Shown here: positions 56,455 through 64,000 of the stretch, one piece after another
How the letters are laid out: every line of letters begins with the position of its first letter
How positions within the stretch are numbered: the first letter of the stretch is position 1
Origin: Marinomonas foliarum
GTDB taxonomy: Bacteria > Pseudomonadota > Gammaproteobacteria > Pseudomonadales > Marinomonadaceae
Length of the DNA: 64,000 nt
Assembly (NCBI RefSeq): GCF_003337275.1
Contig: NZ_QPJQ01000016.1
Location: 19,546-83,545, forward strand
Direction: 5' to 3'
The notes under the pieces: generated by a model
Told to the model about the DNA's origin: nothing
What the model saw: only the letters and a program-made list of their open reading frames with translations
Databases searched by the model: none
Made by a program: the position numbers and the translations under genes

Positions 56455-57756
56455 TTATGGTTTTAGCGTGAGTGATTGCTCTGTGCTGGCAAAATCGACA
56501 TTTTCTAAGATGACTTTGGTTGTATCATTAAATATGAATTGATTGCAGGCGTGATGATACAGGGAACCAGTCTCTAACACCAACCGGTAGTTGCCTCTTG
56601 GAATGTAATTCGCTGCATATGCTTGTTTTCCATATAAATAGATGGAAAAGGGTGCTTGTCCATCATATGACTCAAAGGTAAGCATGCTATGTTCAGGCAA
56701 TTGGTTAAGTATGCGTAATCGGCTGTTGCCCTCTGCTTTACCAATTAACTCACCGTGTTGGGGTGCAATCCCTGGTTGGCCAAAACAGCCTGTTTGTTGG
56801 GCATGTTGCACATTACCATAGCCAATATTTTTGGTTTGCACCCATCCATTAACGCCTTGATAACGTACGGTTAACCAGTCGCCTTGAAGCTTTATCCCTA
56901 GCAGGTTTGCATTCGTTGGGATGGTTTGTAGGGCTGTGCTGGATGTATCAGGTTCAGCATAGAGTGTGGTGCTGGTAAGCGTATAACCAGGACCAACACG
57001 GAATTGAGGATACAAGCCGCTTACATAAGTCGCTGTCTGTGATGAGGATGCTGCTTTCTCTTCGGACGATTGCCAGTAAAGTGTGGCATAAATCCCAGCA
57101 GCAAAGCAGGCGATATAGGTAGCTGCACGAAAAGCAGCTTTTGCCGCATCTAAACGAATAGGTTGGCTAACAGGAGCACTTTCTTGGGGTCTTGAATTGC
57201 TATAGTCGTCTTCATCGTCAACAAAGGAGTGATAAGGTGGTATGTCTGGTTTTTCATCACTCAGATTATCTGTGTAACTGTAGCCTTGTGAGGTAAAGTT
57301 TTTAGAGGCTTTGAAAGCTTCTTCATAAAGGGCCTTAACACGCTTTTCTTTAAGCGTGTTTCGCGCGGCTTTAATAGCGTCGTTACGAGTTTTCTCATGA
57401 TGGGCATTGTTACGTTTCATTTCTTCGTATGCGCGCTGGCGTTCTTTGATAAAGGCTTCTTGTTCTTTGTCAGTGGCTTTGGAAAAACTGGAATAGCGAT
57501 TTTTGGCCCCAGAGTTCTGAGTGTTCTCGCTAGTAAAGCTAAAAGGTTTCCAATCATTTACTAGGGCGCCTTGACGAATGGCGCTGATGACATTTTCGTA
57601 GGCCGCTTGAAGTCGTTGAAATAACTCGGTTGTGTCTGTATCTGGGTTTTTATCGGGATGATAGCGCCTTGCTAAACGTCTAAATGAAGCTTTTGCTTCC
57701 TGCTCACTGGCACTGGTGGGGATGTCCAGCAATTGGTAGTCGTCTTTTAGGCTCAT
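56455..57756 (-). CDS. membrane J-domain protein with C-terminal SH3 region
   Basis: A 433-residue protein. Residues 5-65 are a J-domain with HPDKNPD (HPD at 37-39), so it can stimulate an Hsp70. Residues 95-150 are highly charged helix. A hydrophobic helix at about 214-232 (YIACFAAGIYATLYW) anchors it in the inner membrane. After it, residues 245-315 read as a bacterial SH3 (VRYQGVNGWVQTKNIGYG), with a C-terminal beta region bearing Cys in TGCFGQ and HHACNQF. The J-domain thus faces the cytoplasm and the SH3 part the periplasm. It is not DnaJ, CbpA or DjlA. The EAL gene lies 54 nt upstream on the same strand. Confidence 0.85.
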   Translation of the reverse strand: MSLKDDYQLLDIPTSASEQEAKASFRRLARRYHPDKNPDTDTTELFQRLQAAYENVISAIRQGALVNDWKPFSFTSENTQNSGAKNRYSSFSKATDKEQEAFIKERQRAYEEMKRNNAHHEKTRNDAIKAARNTLKEKRVKALYEEAFKASKNFTSQGYSYTDNLSDEKPDIPPYHSFVDDEDDYSNSRPQESAPVSQPIRLDAAKAAFRAATYIACFAAGIYATLYWQSSEEKAASSSQTATYVSGLYPQFRVGPGYTLTSTTLYAEPDTSSTALQTIPTNANLLGIKLQGDWLTVRYQGVNGWVQTKNIGYGNVQHAQQTGCFGQPGIAPQHGELIGKAEGNSRLRILNQLPEHSMLTFESYDGQAPFSIYLYGKQAYAANYIPRGNYRLVLETGSLYHHACNQFIFNDTTKVILENVDFASTEQSLTLKP

Positions 57757-57810
57757 GCGATTTTGGTTACTTACTGTTTTATATCTAGAGAAAAATAAGT
57801 GTATAACGCA

Positions 57811-60318
57811 TTATGCACGATTTACGGGTTCTGACAAAGGCAGATCGTTTTCGACTAACAATGCTAGATACTTAACCGGAGGCATAGGACGGTATAAGTG
57901 GTATCCCTGTCCAATTTGGCAATGCCATTGACGTAACAATTTCAATATCTCCTTTGATTCAATACCTTCCGCTACGCTTGTTATTTCAAGTGCTTTGCTC
58001 AGGTCGATCATGTTTCGGCATAAGATTTGACTCTGTGGGTCATTAAGTAAGTTCATTACGAAAAATTGATCTATTTTTAATTCGTCGGTTTCTAGAGCGA
58101 CTAAATTTTGCATTGAGCTGTAGCCCACACCAAAGTCATCGATAGCAATTTTAAAGCCTGCTTTATGCAGTTGTTTAACATTTTTATGGACGGTCTCATT
58201 GTTATCAAACACACTCGTTTCAGTGATCTCTAAAGTGAATTTGTTTGCTGATAATTGATGTTTTATAACATTGTCTATCACTCTACGAGCAAAACCTTCT
58301 TGCAATAAATCAAGTGCTGAAATATTGATAGACAAGCACTGATTGGCAAGTGCTTGTGGGTGTTCGTAAGCCCAAGAAAAAACTTTTTCGATTAACATAT
58401 CTGTGAGTTTATATATTAAGCCAGTTTGCTCTGCGAGAGGGATAAATTCACCGGGTGATACTTGCCCTAGGTGTTCGTTATGCCAGCGTATGAGCACCTC
58501 ACCACCAACAATGCCATGATTTGCTAAATTCACCTGCGGTTGGATATCGAAATACAATTTTTCATTTTCAATGTCGTTAGTCAGTAAAGTAATGAGATTG
58601 AGTTGATGGGCATGGTTGTTTTTGACATTGTCTGTAAAAGGCGCCCAATTCCCTGAAGAATAGGTGACAGATTGACTTGCCGTAAGAGCATTTTTATAGA
58701 GATTGTTTAAATTATTGCCCTGTGAAGGGTAAAGAACGCTCCCTATTTTGTATTGATGTCTAAAGTGGATTTTATCTATCTGTGTTGGGTTGTCTAAAAT
58801 TTTCTGTAAGTCATGAATAAGCTGCTTTAGGCGACCTGGCTCTGTACTGATCAACACTAAATGGGCGGCAGTAAGCCGAATAAGGTTTTTTGTATTTTGG
58901 TTTGGTAAAGGGAACGACAAAAGTCCTTTTAAGTCAGCTAATTGGTGATGAATATTTCTAATAGCTTCACAAATGACTGAGTCTGCTTTTGTTGGCCCTA
59001 AAGCTTGGCTTAACGTTTGATAATTACTCATGTCAATCATGACAAGAGCGAGAGAAGGAGAATTTTTATCAAGCTCTTTGAGTTGCATGGGTAAGTGATC
59101 GAAATAATAGGCTCTGTTTGGCAGGCCCGTTGGTAAGTCTGTAATGGCTTGTAATAGCCGAGTTTTTTCAATGTGTTTTGCTTTATCAGCAAAGGCAAAT
59201 GAAAAACCCAGAAGCTGCAGTATACAAGCGACAGGGAATATCGACTCGGTGATAAGATTAATGGGGAGTATTTTCCAAAAAATCAATGTGTTGAGCATGC
59301 TGCCAACAATCAAAAACAGCCAAGAGAACAGATAGAAACGAACAGCAGTAAATCCTTTTAAGTAAGCCTTAATCCCCCAATAAAAGCATACGATCAGCAT
59401 AAACACTTCTATTGCAGCGAAAAACATCGCGGAGGCTTTTACCGAGATTAATTGAGTCATAATTAAAAAGGCGATAAAGATTCCGTCACCATATTTTCGC
59501 AATAGTGATTTTCGTGATGGAACCTGAACCTCTTGAAGAAATTGCACGGTAAACCGAAAGAGTATCCAAGCACCAATGCCAAAAACGACAAATAAATAGT
59601 TTATCAACCATTGGTTAAGCGCTTCAGAAAATATCCATCGGCTAAAACCGGTAATGATCGATAAGCCGATAAAGATAACGACGTTGAGTCCAAGGTAGTA
59701 AATAAATCCCGGCTGTCTTAACAAGATAAAAACAAAAACGTTATGAGCCAGCAAAATCCCCAAACTACTAATGATAAATGTCCAAAATAACAGCTTTTGT
59801 TCTTTCACCTGTATAGCTTTTTCTCTATCAAATAACTTGAAAGGCGTTAGTAGCGGGCTGTTACCTTGCTTACGTACCAGTAAGGTTGTCGCTTCTTCAG
59901 AAGAAAGTGAGATGGGTATCCAGATTCCATGGTATGGCTGCTTATCACTTTTCCACTCATCTAGTGCGCCTCTTTTCCATTGCTGCTGCAGTGTTTCTCC
60001 ATGAAAAAGAAAAAAATCAAGATGTTCAATAACGTAATAATTCAAGTTAAGGTAAATAGTGGGTTGAGAGTTCGTTGTGTCAGCTTTTGGAAAAGCAAGC
60101 TTATGCCAATAAGCTTGCTTGGAGAAAGCTTGAGATTGCTCGAAATTGCTTTTTTTAAAGTGGGTTGACGCTAATGCCTCCTGTGCTGAAAGTGAAGTTG
60201 TTTCTTTTAATGTTGGAATATTTTTATCAATTCTGTCCCCTTCATCAGAATAAGCTGAGAGAGGTATCCATAAATGTGTCGCTAGCAGGATAGATAATAA
60301 AAATCGCCTAGATATCAT
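57811..60318 (-). CDS. 7TMR-DISM receptor with degenerate GGDEF and intact EAL
   Basis: An 835-residue membrane c-di-GMP protein. A signal peptide and a periplasmic 7TMR-DISM-type sensor domain (about 25-170) are followed by seven membrane helices (about 175-380). The GGDEF-like domain (about 395-555) has no GGDEF motif at the expected place, so cyclase activity is unlikely. The EAL domain (about 570-825) keeps EVLIRW, SINIS, LEITETS, IDDFGVGYSS, LKIDQFF and VAEGIES, so it should hydrolyse c-di-GMP. The ligand of the periplasmic sensor is unknown; DISM domains often bind carbohydrates or lipids. Confidence 0.9.
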   Translation of the reverse strand: MISRRFLLSILLATHLWIPLSAYSDEGDRIDKNIPTLKETTSLSAQEALASTHFKKSNFEQSQAFSKQAYWHKLAFPKADTTNSQPTIYLNLNYYVIEHLDFFLFHGETLQQQWKRGALDEWKSDKQPYHGIWIPISLSSEEATTLLVRKQGNSPLLTPFKLFDREKAIQVKEQKLLFWTFIISSLGILLAHNVFVFILLRQPGFIYYLGLNVVIFIGLSIITGFSRWIFSEALNQWLINYLFVVFGIGAWILFRFTVQFLQEVQVPSRKSLLRKYGDGIFIAFLIMTQLISVKASAMFFAAIEVFMLIVCFYWGIKAYLKGFTAVRFYLFSWLFLIVGSMLNTLIFWKILPINLITESIFPVACILQLLGFSFAFADKAKHIEKTRLLQAITDLPTGLPNRAYYFDHLPMQLKELDKNSPSLALVMIDMSNYQTLSQALGPTKADSVICEAIRNIHHQLADLKGLLSFPLPNQNTKNLIRLTAAHLVLISTEPGRLKQLIHDLQKILDNPTQIDKIHFRHQYKIGSVLYPSQGNNLNNLYKNALTASQSVTYSSGNWAPFTDNVKNNHAHQLNLITLLTNDIENEKLYFDIQPQVNLANHGIVGGEVLIRWHNEHLGQVSPGEFIPLAEQTGLIYKLTDMLIEKVFSWAYEHPQALANQCLSINISALDLLQEGFARRVIDNVIKHQLSANKFTLEITETSVFDNNETVHKNVKQLHKAGFKIAIDDFGVGYSSMQNLVALETDELKIDQFFVMNLLNDPQSQILCRNMIDLSKALEITSVAEGIESKEILKLLRQWHCQIGQGYHLYRPMPPVKYLALLVENDLPLSEPVNRA

Positions 60319-60471
60319 TCCACTTGATCCTATTTTACTAAAATGACGAAAATGTTAATTCTTTATATGGGCGTTTTTATTATGGCTTTGCCGTATCTTT
60401 TCTTGCAATCGTTGGGGGTTTCTTAAAATATAGGCGACATTTCAAATTTATGTACACTGTTTAGGATTTTT

Positions 60472-60954
60472 ATGAGCGATAAACTTACCCATTTGGATCA
60501 TCAAGGCCATGCTCACATGGTAGATGTATCGGACAAAGAGATTACTAAGCGTACGGCAACTGCTCAGGCTACTTTGGTTATGCAACCGACAACGCTAATA
60601 AAAGTGATTGAAGGTGGATTACCAAAAGGTGATGTTCTGGCAACGGCGCGTATTGCAGGCATTCAAGCGGCTAAAAAAACATCTGATTTGATTCCATTAT
60701 GCCATCCATTGATGCTAACCAAAGTGACAGTGGACATTAATGTTCTTAGTGATTGCGAATTGGAGGTTTTATGTACTTGTTCGCTGTCTGGCAAAACGGG
60801 TGTGGAAATGGAAGCCTTGACGGGTGCCAGTGTCGCTGCATTGACGCTTTATGATATGTGTAAAGCTGTTGATAAAGGTATCGTTATTCAGAACGTGTCT
60901 TTGTTAGAAAAAAAAGGCGGTAAAAGCGGTGATTGGAGTAAAGGTAATGCCTAA
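60472..60954 (+). CDS. moaC: cyclic pyranopterin monophosphate synthase
   Basis: With MoaA it converts GTP to cyclic pyranopterin monophosphate, the first step of molybdenum cofactor synthesis. A 160-residue MoaC with the signatures [27 protein letters not shown] and [14 protein letters not shown], which hold the catalytic His and Lys. AGGA precedes the ATG. It heads moaC-moaD-moaE, with overlapping starts. moaA and moaB are not in the window. Confidence 0.97.
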   Translation: MSDKLTHLDHQGHAHMVDVSDKEITKRTATAQATLVMQPTTLIKVIEGGLPKGDVLATARIAGIQAAKKTSDLIPLCHPLMLTKVTVDINVLSDCELEVLCTCSLSGKTGVEMEALTGASVAALTLYDMCKAVDKGIVIQNVSLLEKKGGKSGDWSKGNA

Positions 60955-61201
60955 GGTAAGAGTTGTTTTTTTTGCATCCCTAAAAGAAAGTATTGGTCTG
61001 AGTGAGTATATTGCAGAGGTCGCAATGCCCTTAAGCATTGGTGAGCTCAAGCATCAATTAGCAACAGAATTAGATAAAGGCCAGACATTACTTGCAAAAG
61101 GAATCCAATCTTCAATTGATTTCGAATTCGCTAGAGATGCGGATATTGTTTTCGACACTGTTAATGAGGTGGCTTTTTTCCCACCGGTGACTGGAGGTTA
61201 G
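60947..61201 (+). CDS. moaD: molybdopterin synthase small subunit
   Basis: An 84-residue ubiquitin-like sulfur carrier. Its C-terminal Gly-Gly (PPVTGG) is adenylated by MoeB and carries the thiocarboxylate used by MoaE. I chose ATG 60947, which follows GGAGTAAAG and overlaps moaC by eight bases; an upstream TTG would add six unrelated residues. Stop touches the moaE start. Confidence 0.95.
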   Translation: MPKVRVVFFASLKESIGLSEYIAEVAMPLSIGELKHQLATELDKGQTLLAKGIQSSIDFEFARDADIVFDTVNEVAFFPPVTGG

Positions 61202-61651
61202 ATGATTCTGGTACAAGAAGAAGATTTTGAGGTTGAGCTTTTATATAAGCGTTTAGTAAAAGCGAATAAAACGGGTGCTGTGGCTATGTTTGTTGGCTTA
61301 GTTCGTCAGTTTGCTGAAGGCCCCAATGAAGATTCTAGCTTTGAGCTTGAACATTACCCAGGAATGACGGAACATAACTTGCAGGTTATTGTTGATGATG
61401 CAAATGCTCGCTGGTCTCTTTTAGATGTGTGTGTAGTACATCGTGTTGGCCGCTTGCATGTTGATGATCAAATCGTTTTTGTCGGTGTGAGTGCAACCCA
61501 TCGAGCTGAGGCATTCCTAGCATGTGACTTTATTATGGATTATTTGAAAAGTAGAGCTGCTTTTTGGAAGAAAGAAACTCAAGGAATTCAAAGTCGTTGG
61601 GTAGAAGCAAACACCAAGGATGAAAAAAGCCTAGAGCGTTGGTCAAAATAG
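61202..61651 (+). CDS. moaE: molybdopterin synthase catalytic subunit
   Basis: The 149-residue large subunit. It inserts two sulfurs from MoaD into cyclic pyranopterin monophosphate to make molybdopterin. Motifs: GAVAMFVGLVRQF, LEHYPGMTEHNL, VVHRVGRLHVDDQIVFVGVSATHR, and the catalytic Lys in FWKKETQG. GGAGG lies before it, within the last codons of moaD. A terminator follows before the convergent recombinase gene. Confidence 0.97.
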   Translation: MILVQEEDFEVELLYKRLVKANKTGAVAMFVGLVRQFAEGPNEDSSFELEHYPGMTEHNLQVIVDDANARWSLLDVCVVHRVGRLHVDDQIVFVGVSATHRAEAFLACDFIMDYLKSRAAFWKKETQGIQSRWVEANTKDEKSLERWSK

Positions 61652-61666
61652 TTTAGCCTATATTTT

Positions 61667-61710
61667 AAAAAGGCGAACAGTATCCCTCTAAGGGGTTATG
61701 TTCGCTTTTG
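61667..61710. terminator. moaCDE terminator
   Basis: GCGAACA and TGTTCGC form the outer stem, flanked by AAAA and TTTT, with an inner CCCT-CTA-AGGG hairpin. It is shared with the convergent recombinase gene. Confidence 0.7.
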
Positions 61711-61719
61711 CTGTTGTCA

Positions 61720-62973
61720 CTAATGTGGGCGCAGCGCTTTTTTGCGGCCGCTGGCGTGACGCTCTCGGTATTCTGTATCAATATACTTATCGGTTGTTGC
61801 CATACTGGCATGCCCAGCGTCTTCTCTGACATGTTCTTTTGGTCGCGTTTTTACATCTTCAGATATTCCCGTATGACGTAACCAGTGAACTGTTGCTACG
61901 CGTAAGTCATCAGCATCTGCTCTCATCCCATCCTCACACATTCGCTCATAAGCTCTATCAAAGCAGAACTGTACTATGTTGCGAACTTGTCTAGAGCTCG
62001 TCATAGCGCCTTGGCCACGGTTCTTAGGTACTACTGGGGTATTTTCTGCAATAGTTGGTAACAAGGGTAAATCACGGAACTGTCTGTAGCGCTTTAAAGC
62101 ATTGAGCATCTCATCTGATACAGCAACTAATCGTTCCTTGTTTCCTTTGGACAATACTTTAAACCACCAATGACCATCAGAATCTTTAATGAAATCCCCC
62201 ATGACAGGTGCTGATCTTTCATCGGCAACCAGTTCGGATATTCGTAAATACATACCAAGTAGGGCATTCATGATAAAAAGAGTGCGTTCGTGTTGGCCGG
62301 GATCTTCCTCTGCTAGCATTTCTGCTGTTTCAATAACGTAATCCCACTGTAGGTTTGAAATTCTTCTAACTTGTTTTCGAGTAACTTCTTTTTTAACGAA
62401 CTTACTTTTTTGACGAATCAGCGCAACAGGGTTTTGCTGGGCTGCATCTTCTTGCATTAGAAAACCATAATAAGACGACAGAATAGAGAAGGTTGCACGA
62501 ATAGCCGCTTGCGATAGTGAGTGTTGCTTAGCCTGAGGTGATTCGCCATTTTTGAACTCTAGCTTGCTTACATGCGCAACAAAAGGTCGCCAGTCTTTGT
62601 TCGGCACTCTTACTCCCATGTGTAATTTAAAGCGCGCCACATTCTTTGTCCCAATCCAGTTTTCAGGGGGGGTGATACAAAAATGAATAAACTCTTCAAT
62701 TTGGTCTCGCCTTAATTCGGTAGAAGGGCACTTGGCTATATTCCAAGACCAAAGTAGTAGGCGCTCTACTTCTCTGCGATAGGAGTTAAATGTTGCCTGA
62801 GAGCCGTTGTAGCTATAAATAAAACATAAGGCGAGTTGGAGATCTCGTCGGTATTCCTGTTCAACAAGCTGGGGTGTGTTTTTTGATAGGTGCGCCGCAA
62901 TACCTTCGAATTGAGTAAAGGGATTCGGCAAATGTTCCAAATTATCAATTAAAGCTAGAGGTATCATAATCAT
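61720..62973 (-). CDS. tyrosine site-specific recombinase (phage-integrase family)
   Basis: A 417-residue recombinase. The N-terminal core-binding part (about 1-190) is followed by the catalytic domain with Arg in YLRISELVADE, Lys in VLSKGNKERLVAV, His-x-x-Arg in HWLRHTGIS, His in DAGHASMATTD and the nucleophile Tyr in TDKYIDTEY. All five are present, so it should be active. It is longer than XerC/XerD and its N-terminus differs. No excisionase, phage genes, integron array or tRNA attachment site is visible, so what DNA it acts on is unclear. Related lone recombinases occur as ordinary chromosomal genes in marine gammaproteobacteria. Confidence 0.88.
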   Translation of the reverse strand: MIMIPLALIDNLEHLPNPFTQFEGIAAHLSKNTPQLVEQEYRRDLQLALCFIYSYNGSQATFNSYRREVERLLLWSWNIAKCPSTELRRDQIEEFIHFCITPPENWIGTKNVARFKLHMGVRVPNKDWRPFVAHVSKLEFKNGESPQAKQHSLSQAAIRATFSILSSYYGFLMQEDAAQQNPVALIRQKSKFVKKEVTRKQVRRISNLQWDYVIETAEMLAEEDPGQHERTLFIMNALLGMYLRISELVADERSAPVMGDFIKDSDGHWWFKVLSKGNKERLVAVSDEMLNALKRYRQFRDLPLLPTIAENTPVVPKNRGQGAMTSSRQVRNIVQFCFDRAYERMCEDGMRADADDLRVATVHWLRHTGISEDVKTRPKEHVREDAGHASMATTDKYIDTEYRERHASGRKKALRPH

Positions 62974-63299
62974 TCACATCTAAATAATAGTCTTAGGTTA
63001 GCAAATTTTTTGATATATCCCTATCGATTTGTCTTAGCAACGCAGTGTTCGCATACTCCTAGCCCCGAGTTTTATCTATTTCTTCCTTATTTGACTGGTT
63101 TTTGATCTTATTTTTCTGATTTATACAGATTTTATGTGATTTTTAAAGAAAGTTGCGTGTATTGAGTCGTATTTGGAACAAAGGTGGAAGAGGTCGGTTG
63201 CCCCTTTTTTATTTCTACGAAAGGACTATTATAAATTCATCGAAACGCAAAACGAATTAAATTCTAAATATAAACTTTTACTCTCATAAGGAGATTAAT
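62974..63299. other. intergenic region upstream of the small exported proteins
   Basis: A 326-nt gene-free stretch. A TATAAA at 63230-63235 is a plausible -10 without a good -35. AATTC and GAATT (63234-63258) form a loose dyad. AAGGAG (63288-63293) is the ribosome site of the next gene. No RNA gene is apparent. Confidence 0.5.
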
Positions 63300-63566
63300 A
63301 TGAAAACTTTTACTAAAACAACTTTGGCTCTATTAACTGCAGCTGTAATGACAACATCTGCATTTGCTAATGATACTGTAGAAGAACGTCTACAGAGTGC
63401 AAAAGGTAGTGTTGAAGCATTAGGTACTACATTAGAAAACATGGGTGCTAATGTTGATACTAGCGTTGATTTGAGTGGTGCATATACCTTTAGCCAAAAA
63501 GCTGCAGTTTATAATGCTAAGCATGCTGAGCTACAAGAGCAGTTTAATACACTTAACGCTCAATAA
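63300..63566 (+). CDS. small exported protein, first of a tandem paralogous pair
   Basis: An 88-residue protein that I do not recognise. A Sec signal covers about residues 1-23 (MKTFTKTTLALL, cleavage near AFA-ND). The mature 65 residues have no cysteine and read as two helices (ERLQSAKGSVEALGTTLENMG and AKHAELQEQFNTLNAQ) around VDLSGAYTFSQKAAVY. AAGGAG lies seven bases before the ATG. A near-copy follows after 50 nt. It appears to be periplasmic or secreted; no function is proposed. Confidence 0.8.
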   Translation: MKTFTKTTLALLTAAVMTTSAFANDTVEERLQSAKGSVEALGTTLENMGANVDTSVDLSGAYTFSQKAAVYNAKHAELQEQFNTLNAQ

Positions 63567-63616
63567 TTAGTTAAACAGCATTACTCTTTATTAAAACTTA
63601 TTTTAAGGAAATTATT

Positions 63617-63895
63617 ATGAATAACGTAAATCGCACAATACTTGCTCTTGTTACTACTTCTGCGTTGGCAACATCAGCTTTTGCAGCAACTGAAACATCT
63701 AGCGAGCGTCTTCAAAGTGCACGAGGTAGTGTCGAAGCTCTTTCGGTAACACTTGAAAACATGGGTGCAGATGTTGATTCAAGCGTAAATTTGAATGGCG
63801 CTTACACCACAAATCAAAAAACATCTGTATACAAAGCTAAGCATGCTGAGCTTCAAGCACAGTTTGATGAGTTACACGCTCAATCAGCAGAATAA
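63617..63895 (+). CDS. small exported protein, second of a tandem paralogous pair
   Basis: A 92-residue paralogue of the preceding gene product. By eye about 70% of the mature residues agree (SERLQSARGSVEAL, LENMGADVDSSV, AKHAELQAQF), while the signal peptides differ more (MNNVNRTILALVTTSALATSAFA). AAGGAA precedes the ATG. This is a fairly recent tandem duplication under selection on the mature part. Just 10 nt after its stop lies what looks like the terminal repeat of an insertion sequence, so any third copy or terminator would have been displaced. Confidence 0.8.
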   Translation: MNNVNRTILALVTTSALATSAFAATETSSERLQSARGSVEALSVTLENMGADVDSSVNLNGAYTTNQKTSVYKAKHAELQAQFDELHAQSAE

Positions 63896-63905
63896 TGCTG
63901 ATATA

Positions 63906-64000
63906 TGTGTCGTCCTAAAATAGGTTGACAGTTTTTAGGCCAGCTCCTGTAGCTGGCCTTTCTCTTTTCGCACTTGATTCGGTGTTTTCATCTTGAGGCT
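63906..64000 (-). mobile_element. end of an IS3-family-like insertion sequence
   Basis: The stretch starting at 63906-63908 (TGTCGTCCTAAAATAGG, then TTGACAG) resembles the TG-starting terminal inverted repeats of IS3-family elements. The minus strand inside it encodes a transposase-like C-terminus that stops 29 nt from the repeat tip, the expected geometry for orfB. The rest lies beyond the window, so the opposite end, target duplication and intactness cannot be checked. Confidence 0.55.
63935..64000 (-). CDS. IS3-type transposase OrfB, last 21 codons only
   Basis: On the minus strand the frame is open from the right edge to TAA at 63935-63937. It reads SLKMKTPNQVRKEKGQ..., and LKMKTP-x-x-V is a usual ending after the RPH motif of IS3-family OrfB integrase domains. 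The catalytic part is outside the window. A stem AGGCCAGCT-CCTGT-AGCTGGCCT (63937-63959) lies in its final codons. Confidence 0.5.
   Translation of the reverse strand, partial: SLKMKTPNQVRKEKGQLQELA

Noticed and set aside
61720..63299. Prophage or genomic island marked by the recombinase
   Set aside because: Flanking genes are core or small exported proteins; no tRNA, att repeat, capsid or excisionase genes are seen.

Overview
The window reads as a continuous piece of chromosome from an AT-leaning gammaproteobacterium, most likely a marine Oceanospirillales member close to Marinomonas. The reasons are the gene order fimV-truA-trpF-trpB-trpA-accD-folC-SPOR-cvpA-purF-metZ (shared with pseudomonads and relatives), the OsmC-YcaO fusion, and the general style of the proteins. 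The genus is an inference from gene content, not from an alignment. I saw no rRNA or tRNA genes, no CRISPR array and no prophage.

Layout. 1-6200: the end of an ABC transporter ATPase gene, a small exported protein, then a large hybrid sensor kinase overlapping a REC-GGDEF diguanylate cyclase. 6200-14750: leuA with a divergent Lrp-type regulator, ribA, an SrmB-like RNA helicase, a DUF1415 protein, a CvfB-like S1 protein, a PanE-like reductase, yajQ, an alkyltransferase-like repair protein and fxsA. 14750-29100: groES-groEL, then the long housekeeping run fimV to metZ, covering pilus/polarity, tRNA pseudouridine, tryptophan, malonyl-CoA, folate, purine and methionine synthesis. 29100-33420: a two-gene RND efflux operon. 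33676-40740: uup followed by DUF2760, Hsp70-like and Hsp70-DUF3731 genes with 21, 3 and 3 nt gaps, which looks like one transcript. 40760-44180: an OsmC-YcaO fusion gene and mltC. 44390-48380: a Fur-box-associated siderophore-type ABC importer. 48486-53620: a class 3 lipase, a chemoreceptor, marC, rraA and an acidic unknown protein. 53654-60318: an M14 carboxypeptidase, efpL, trmJ, a membrane J-domain/SH3 protein and a DISM-GGDEF-EAL protein. 60472-62973: moaC-moaD-moaE and a lone tyrosine recombinase. 63300-64000: two tandem near-duplicate small exported proteins, then what looks like the end of an IS3-family element running off the window.

How it fits together. Most genes are core metabolism and translation quality control (EfpL, Uup, TrmJ, TruA, YcaO, helicase, RraA). 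Cyclic-di-GMP signalling appears three times: the cyclase at 5200, the predicted phosphodiesterase at 57811, and YajQ, a family reported to bind c-di-GMP. The least understood part is the uup-DUF2760-Hsp70-Hsp70 block. It joins a ribosome-associated ABC-F ATPase to a non-canonical pair of Hsp70 proteins with no J-protein or GrpE alongside. A second poorly explained locus is the pair of duplicated small secreted proteins next to the insertion sequence. In at least three convergent gene pairs the terminator hairpin is built from the last codons of the opposing gene.
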